The notes beneath the pieces are model-generated. The model did no database searches, had not been told where the DNA came from, and saw only the letters and a list, made by a program, of their open reading frames with translations. Below, piece after piece: positions 6,089 through 10,193 of a DNA stretch of 10,193 nucleotides (position 1 is its first letter; every line of letters starts with the position of its first letter). The DNA is from Planctomycetia bacterium (GTDB taxonomy: Bacteria > Planctomycetota > Planctomycetia > Gemmatales > Gemmataceae). The stretch covers positions 1 through 10,193 of the forward strand of contig JAKEEV010000407.1 in NCBI GenBank assembly GCA_022616395.1, given 5' to 3'. The translations under genes were made by a program, and so were the position numbers.

Positions 6089-8494
6089 ATGTCCAAGCCA
6101 GAAGCACCTGATGATGGGAATCGGGCGAACTCGCCCGGCACGACCCCGGATGTGCGGCTCAGTGCCGCCACAGTCGGGTCGTCCGGGTCCGAGCGCACGG
6201 CCCTCCCAACGGCCACCCCACCTCAAATCGGTCGGTTCGTGATTCGCGCGCTGATTGGCGAAGGAGCGTTTGGCCGGGTGTATTTGGGCTTTGACCCGGA
6301 ACTGGAACGACAGGTTGCCATCAAGGTGCCCAAGCCCGAAGGGCTGACTCCCGAACACCGCGAACGCTTTATCCGCGAAGCGCGAGCAACGGCCCAGATT
6401 CACCATCCGAATGTTTGCCCGGTCTATGAGGTCGGCACCGATCACGATCTGCCCTACATCGTGATGTACTACCTGGCAGGCACCACGCTGGCCGCTCACC
6501 TCGAGCAGTGGAAGGTGTTGCCTCCCGCTCAAGCCTGCGCGCTGGCTCAACGGCTGGCGCTGGGCATGGCCGCCGCTCATGCTCAAAACGTGATTCACCG
6601 CGACCTGAAACCGCAGAACGTGCTCTACGATCCAACTCGTCAGTTGGTGCTCATCACCGACTTCGGACTGGCTCGCATCGGCAATCAGGCTCATGTGACC
6701 GCGGCTGGGTCGGTGTTCGGAACACCCCTGTATATGTCGCCGGAGCAGGCGCGCGGAAAGATTGATGAGATCGGCCCTCTCTCAGACGTTTACAGCCTCG
6801 GAGTGATCCTCTTCCGAATGCTAACTGGCGAGACTCCGTTCGATGGAACGGTGTACGAGGTGCTGATCCATCACGCCGAGACTCCTCCTCCTCGACCCTC
6901 AAGCGTTCGCCGCGGACTTGATCCTCAACTGGATATGATCTGTTTGCGCGCGATGGCGAAAAAGCCCACGGATCGGTTCCCGTCCGTGAGGGTGTTTGCC
7001 GAAGCGCTCGGCGACTACTTGCGCAGTGGAGAATCGACCGCCTGGCAGGTGACAGACGAAACCCGCGCTCCCAAGTCGCCCGATCCGCAACCAACTTCTC
7101 CCATCCCGCCCCCCTCAAGCAAAACTCCGCGTGGGGCGGGTCCAGAGAGTGGTCGAAAGCCCGCTGCTGCTACTCCTCCGCGTCCGCCGATTCCGCCGGA
7201 ATTGAGGAAGCCGGACCCGCTCGCTTCTCCCGGTGAAGAACTCGAAGAGTTACCCGCTCGTCGCCGCTCCAGTCGCATGAAGCTACTACTCGGTGTTGGG
7301 CTGTTGCTGATCGCTGGTGTTGTTGGCGCAGTGGTGGTGAACGAAGCACTCAAGACGGATTCCCCACCTCCTGACCAGACGAAGAACGAAGAGAACCCGA
7401 CCGACCCCAGGGAGAAAGACCCCAAGGAGAAAGACCCGAAAGAAAAGGATCCGAAGGAGAAAGATCCGAAGGAGAAAGACCCCAAGGAGAAGAACCCGCC
7501 TCCTGTTGACCAGCTCGCGGAGCGAAAGGCAGCGAAGTGGGTGCTTTCGGTCGGAGGAACGCTTCAGATCACTCCGCTGGATGGGAAGGGAGATGGGCTT
7601 CGACCAATCACCGAGGAGAAGCAACTGCCGAAGGCATTTCGGGTCTCGGTCATCGCGTTCGCGCACAAGTACGGCCTGACCGATGAGGCTCTCAAGACGA
7701 ACCTGGTTGGGCTGACTGGCCCGCTTCAGGTTCGCATCGAGTCATGTGGGCAGATCGGCGACGAGGCCATTAAAGCGCTCGCGAGCCTTCCCAAGTTGAC
7801 CTCGTTGTATCTGGAGAGAACTCCAAGTGTGACGGACGCGGGTCTGGCCGCGCTGGCCGGTCACCCGACCCTGGAACGCCTGACTCTCTTGAGAACAGGA
7901 GTCACCAAAGCCGGAATGAAGCATGTCGCGTCGATGAAGGCTCTCACGACACTCAACTGCGACGTGACAGGCGCTGACGAGTGGCTCAAGACCCTCTCTC
8001 CGCTCGCCGAGTTGCTGACCGATCTGGAATTGAGCGCGTTCGACGAGTTCCACCTGTCCGAGCGCGGGTTGGTTCACCTGCGCGCATTCAAGAAACTCAA
8101 GCGTCTGGCGATGCGCGGACGCGCGATCTCCGATGACTGGCTGGGCGAGATAGGCAAGCTCACCTCTTTGGAAGAGTTGGTACTTGCCAACTCGCGGATC
8201 AGACGTCCAGGATTGGCCGAGTTGGTGAATTTGCCGAACCTGAAGTTCCTCAGCCTCGCTGACTCGTTCTTTATCGAGGACGGCGGGATGATTCGCGTCT
8301 CGGAGTGCCCGCGCCTGGAAATACTCGACTTGACCGGAAGCGCCATCGGCGACAAGGGAGCGCGTCTGCTCAAGAACTCGGTCTCCTTAAAGAAAATCAT
8401 TCTGACGAGGACTCTCGTGACCCCGGCGACGATCAAGGACTTGCGAACAGATCGCCCGAACTGGGAATGGATCGACGGAAAAGAGAAGAAGTAA
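6089..8494 (+). CDS. Membrane Ser/Thr kinase with extracytoplasmic leucine-rich repeats
   Basis: 801 residues from ATG 6089. Order: polar N-terminus 1-46; PknB-like kinase about 47-311 (G-loop GEGAFG 57-62, K79, alphaC E97, HRDLKPQN 170-177, DFG 191-193, SPE 217-219), all catalytic residues present; Pro-rich linker 325-390; basic RRRSSRMK 391-398; TM about 399-417; six-unit charged KEKDP linker 441-470; leucine-rich repeats about 550-790, many of the LxxLxLxxTxVTDxGL type common in planctomycetes. It probably binds a protein or wall ligand outside and phosphorylates cytoplasmic targets, though neither is identifiable. The upstream ATGs 6014 and 6050 are less likely. Starting at 6089 places the HRD and DFG aspartates at 172 and 191, exactly as in the third kinase, gives a comparable N-terminus (MSKPEAPDD versus MPESEAEDP), and leaves the promoter candidate outside the gene. 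No good SD precedes 6089, so the start is not certain. Confidence 0.93.
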   Translation: MSKPEAPDDGNRANSPGTTPDVRLSAATVGSSGSERTALPTATPPQIGRFVIRALIGEGAFGRVYLGFDPELERQVAIKVPKPEGLTPEHRERFIREARATAQIHHPNVCPVYEVGTDHDLPYIVMYYLAGTTLAAHLEQWKVLPPAQACALAQRLALGMAAAHAQNVIHRDLKPQNVLYDPTRQLVLITDFGLARIGNQAHVTAAGSVFGTPLYMSPEQARGKIDEIGPLSDVYSLGVILFRMLTGETPFDGTVYEVLIHHAETPPPRPSSVRRGLDPQLDMICLRAMAKKPTDRFPSVRVFAEALGDYLRSGESTAWQVTDETRAPKSPDPQPTSPIPPPSSKTPRGAGPESGRKPAAATPPRPPIPPELRKPDPLASPGEELEELPARRRSSRMKLLLGVGLLLIAGVVGAVVVNEALKTDSPPPDQTKNEENPTDPREKDPKEKDPKEKDPKEKDPKEKDPKEKNPPPVDQLAERKAAKWVLSVGGTLQITPLDGKGDGLRPITEEKQLPKAFRVSVIAFAHKYGLTDEALKTNLVGLTGPLQVRIESCGQIGDEAIKALASLPKLTSLYLERTPSVTDAGLAALAGHPTLERLTLLRTGVTKAGMKHVASMKALTTLNCDVTGADEWLKTLSPLAELLTDLELSAFDEFHLSERGLVHLRAFKKLKRLAMRGRAISDDWLGEIGKLTSLEELVLANSRIRRPGLAELVNLPNLKFLSLADSFFIEDGGMIRVSECPRLEILDLTGSAIGDKGARLLKNSVSLKKIILTRTLVTPATIKDLRTDRPNWEWIDGKEKK
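7409..7498 (+). repeat. 6 x 15-bp in-frame repeat encoding KEKDP
   Basis: Six consecutive pentapeptide units (REKDP, four KEKDP, KEKNP) come from a 15-bp tandem repeat just outside the TM helix. The codons vary (gac/gat, ccc/ccg, gag/gaa). Such a highly charged segment with a proline in every unit is expected to be extended and could hold the LRR domain away from the membrane. Copy number may vary between strains. Confidence 0.85.
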
Positions 8495-8757
8495 CGGGCG
8501 AAGTGGCGGTGAAGGCGTTCGCGACACCCCTCGGGCGGTCTTTCTGGGCTAATTTTTCACGTAACGGCCCGGAAAAGTTCTCCGACAAAACTCGTTTTCC
8601 GAGACCATTTGGCTGGCTTTTCACGAGCAAACCTCGTCAACTGCACTCCTCACGCCCGACAACTGAGCACTCGCAAGCTAGACTCTTGGCAGATGGCCGC
8701 GCATCGGTCAGAATGTGTCTTTGGGAGTTGCTTACCCGTCCCGTGGTGGATCGCCCG
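8495..8757. other. Intergenic region before the third kinase gene
   Basis: 263 bp with no credible gene and no palindromic repeats of the kind seen in the two gaps upstream. CGGAAAA (8570-8576) and TTTTCCG (8595-8601) could form a 7-bp stem with a large 18-nt loop, too weak to call a terminator. The right part holds a promoter candidate. Confidence 0.6.
8686..8714 (+). promoter_or_regulatory. Promoter candidate for the third kinase gene
   Basis: TTGGCA (8686-8691), a 17-nt spacer and CAGAAT (8709-8714) end 43 nt before ATG 8758. The -35 is identical to that before the kinase-LRR gene and the -10 identical to that before the double-kinase gene, while the surrounding sequence differs. Confidence 0.5.
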
Positions 8758-10193
8758 ATGCCTGAATCAGAAGCCGAAGACCCGACGCGCGAAGCCACTC
8801 CGCGACCTGGTCCAGAAACGTTTCGTGAGGGAGAGACTGGTCCGTGGGCCGCGTCCGCGGGCTTCGCGTCGCCGCCCGCGACACCAACACGGATCGGTCG
8901 ATTCGAGATCCGCGCGATTTTGGGGGAAGGAGCATTCGGTCGAGTCTATCGCGGATTCGATCCGGAACTGGAGCGCGAAGTCGCGATCAAGGTTCCCCAC
9001 CCCGACGGTCTGACTCCGAGCTTCCGCGCTCGATTTGTGCGCGAAGCGCGGGCAACGGCTCAAATTCACCACCCGAACGTCTGCCCGATCTACAAGGTCG
9101 ATACCGACGGCGATCTGCCGTATCTGGTGATGCACCTGGTTGCCGGTCCGACCCTTTCGGTGCTTCTGGATCGTCTGCGATCCCCCCTGCCGGTTCGCAA
9201 CGCGCTTACAATCGCGCGAAAGCTCGCTCTGGGCGTGGCGGCGGCTCATGCGCAAGGCGTGATTCATCGCGATCTCAAGCCGCAAAACATTCTCTACGAC
9301 AGGGCGCTCCGCGAAGTGCTCATCACCGATTTCGGGTTAGCCCGGATCGGCACCGAAACTCGCATGACGGCCGATGGCGCGGTACTCGGCACGCCCGCGT
9401 ACATGTCTCCGGAACAGGCACGCGGAAAGGTCGATGAAGTTGGCCCGCTGTCGGATGTGTACAGCCTCGGAGTCATCCTTTATCGGCTGCTCACCGGAGA
9501 GGCACCGTTTCGGGGCACTCCGTTTGAGATCATGATTCAGCATTCCGAGACACCGCCTCGGCCGCCCTCAACCGTCCGCTCCGGTCTTGATCCACGGTTG
9601 GATTCGTTGTGTCTCAAGGCGATGGCGAAAAAGCCGGAGGATCGTTACCCCTCCGCGAAGGAGTTCGCCAAGGCGCTCGGCGCCTACCTGCGCGCGGCCG
9701 AACAGGGGATCGAAACCGGAGCGGTTCAAGAGACATTCGACCTGGATACCAACGAAGCCGGATCGCCGGGGCTGGGCAAGCTTCCTCTGGCGGATGGACC
9801 CAAGAGCAGTCAGGCCGGTCCTCCTCCTCTTCCGAGGCCGGATAGCGCCAAAAGTCCAAAGCCGGTTCCTCCTCCTCTGCCGGTTGCTTCTCCGCGTCCG
9901 GTTCCGGTTGCTCCGAAACCTGCCCCTCGCCCAGTTCCACCATCCCCAGCGCGCGCCAAGCCCGCTCCTCCCACACCCAAACCACCTTCACGGCCCGCGG
10001 TTCGCCGAGAGCCGGTGAAGCAAAAGTCGCGGAAAACAGTTGTGTTGGTGACCGCGGTGCTACTTCTGGCCGGTGTGGCTGTTGGCCTGTTGCTCTGGAA
10101 AAAGCCGTGGGAAGAACAGCCGAACGGTCAGGTGGACACGACGAACGGAGAGAAGGGTGGGCCGGACACTCCACCAGTTACGCCACCGATCAC
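8758..10193 (+). CDS. Membrane Ser/Thr kinase, 3'-truncated by window edge
   Basis: The frame is open from ATG 8758 to the right edge: 478 codons plus 2 nt, no stop. Order: acidic N-terminus 1-45; PknB-like kinase about 46-311 (G-loop GEGAFG 56-61, K78, alphaC E96, HRDLKPQN 170-177, DFG 191-193, SPE 217-219), all catalytic residues present; long Pro/Ala/Lys linker about 340-415 with PPPLP motifs; basic stretch 416-426; TM about 427-447; then the first 30 residues of a polar, Pro/Gly-rich outer linker. The kinase head is very close to the two preceding genes, for example in the shared GFDPELER and IHHPNVCP stretches. By analogy with them a C-terminal sensor domain should follow outside the window; its type cannot be seen. 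In-frame GTG codons at 8743 and 8746 are alternative starts, but the MPESEAEDP opening resembles MPEPDPIRDP of the double-kinase gene. A GGTGGA 7 nt upstream is a weak SD. Confidence 0.93.
   Translation, partial: MPESEAEDPTREATPRPGPETFREGETGPWAASAGFASPPATPTRIGRFEIRAILGEGAFGRVYRGFDPELEREVAIKVPHPDGLTPSFRARFVREARATAQIHHPNVCPIYKVDTDGDLPYLVMHLVAGPTLSVLLDRLRSPLPVRNALTIARKLALGVAAAHAQGVIHRDLKPQNILYDRALREVLITDFGLARIGTETRMTADGAVLGTPAYMSPEQARGKVDEVGPLSDVYSLGVILYRLLTGEAPFRGTPFEIMIQHSETPPRPPSTVRSGLDPRLDSLCLKAMAKKPEDRYPSAKEFAKALGAYLRAAEQGIETGAVQETFDLDTNEAGSPGLGKLPLADGPKSSQAGPPPLPRPDSAKSPKPVPPPLPVASPRPVPVAPKPAPRPVPPSPARAKPAPPTPKPPSRPAVRREPVKQKSRKTVVLVTAVLLLAGVAVGLLLWKKPWEEQPNGQVDTTNGEKGGPDTPPVTPPI

Noticed and set aside
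7015..7485. - strand frame with GSFSF repeats opposite the KEKDP linker
   Set aside because: It is the antisense reading of the 15-bp repeat within the kinase-LRR gene, which is clearly coding on the + strand.
8570..8601. Stem CGGAAAA / TTTTCCG as terminator of the kinase-LRR gene
   Set aside because: Only 7 bp with four A-T pairs, an 18-nt loop and no following T-run.
9614..10174. 186-codon - strand frame opposite the third kinase
   Set aside because: It is the antisense of the Pro-rich linker and TM region of a clear + strand kinase gene; no domain.
1..10193. tRNA, rRNA, phage or transposase genes, or a defence system
   Set aside because: No such sequence was recognised; all long supported frames are explained by the Sel1 and kinase genes.

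Overview
This window looks like a chromosomal segment of a planctomycete, most likely a Gemmata-like member of Gemmataceae. The evidence is moderately high GC, tandem Hanks-type Ser/Thr kinases fused through one membrane span to repeat domains (WD40, LRR), a Sel1-repeat protein, Pro-rich linkers, weak Shine-Dalgarno sites, and intergenic DNA packed with short palindromes. Species-level placement cannot be read from the sequence. All supported genes are on the + strand.

Layout: (1) 1-1556 is the 3' part of a Sel1-repeat gene that is open at the left edge; 14 perfectly phased 36-residue repeats are visible. (2) 1557-1856 is intergenic, with a near-perfect 32-bp-arm hairpin and a promoter candidate. 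(3) 1857-5660 is a 1267-residue protein with two different kinase domains, a zinc-ribbon-like four-Cys motif, one TM helix and a WD40-like propeller. (4) 5661-6088 is intergenic, holding a compound palindromic element of about 293 bp and a promoter candidate. (5) 6089-8494 is an 801-residue kinase with a TM helix, a charged KEKDP linker and leucine-rich repeats. (6) 8495-8757 is intergenic, with a promoter candidate. (7) 8758-10193 is a third kinase gene, cut off by the right edge just after its TM helix.

The three genes that begin inside the window share a very similar N-terminal kinase head and the same topology (kinase inside, TM helix, C-terminal domain outside), but the external domain differs: WD40 propeller, LRR, and one still unseen. 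The Sel1 ORF lies in the same tandem series and could be the external domain of a fourth such kinase whose head lies upstream. The whole reads as a locally duplicated set of membrane receptor kinases with interchangeable outer domains.

The most notable regulatory observation is that each of the three kinase genes has a similar sigma-70-like promoter candidate (TTGGCA/TTGCTT, 16-17 nt, CAGAAT/CACAAT), ending 41-43 nt before the start codon. This supports separate but co-ordinated transcription and favours the ATG at 6089 over the more upstream ATG at 6014.
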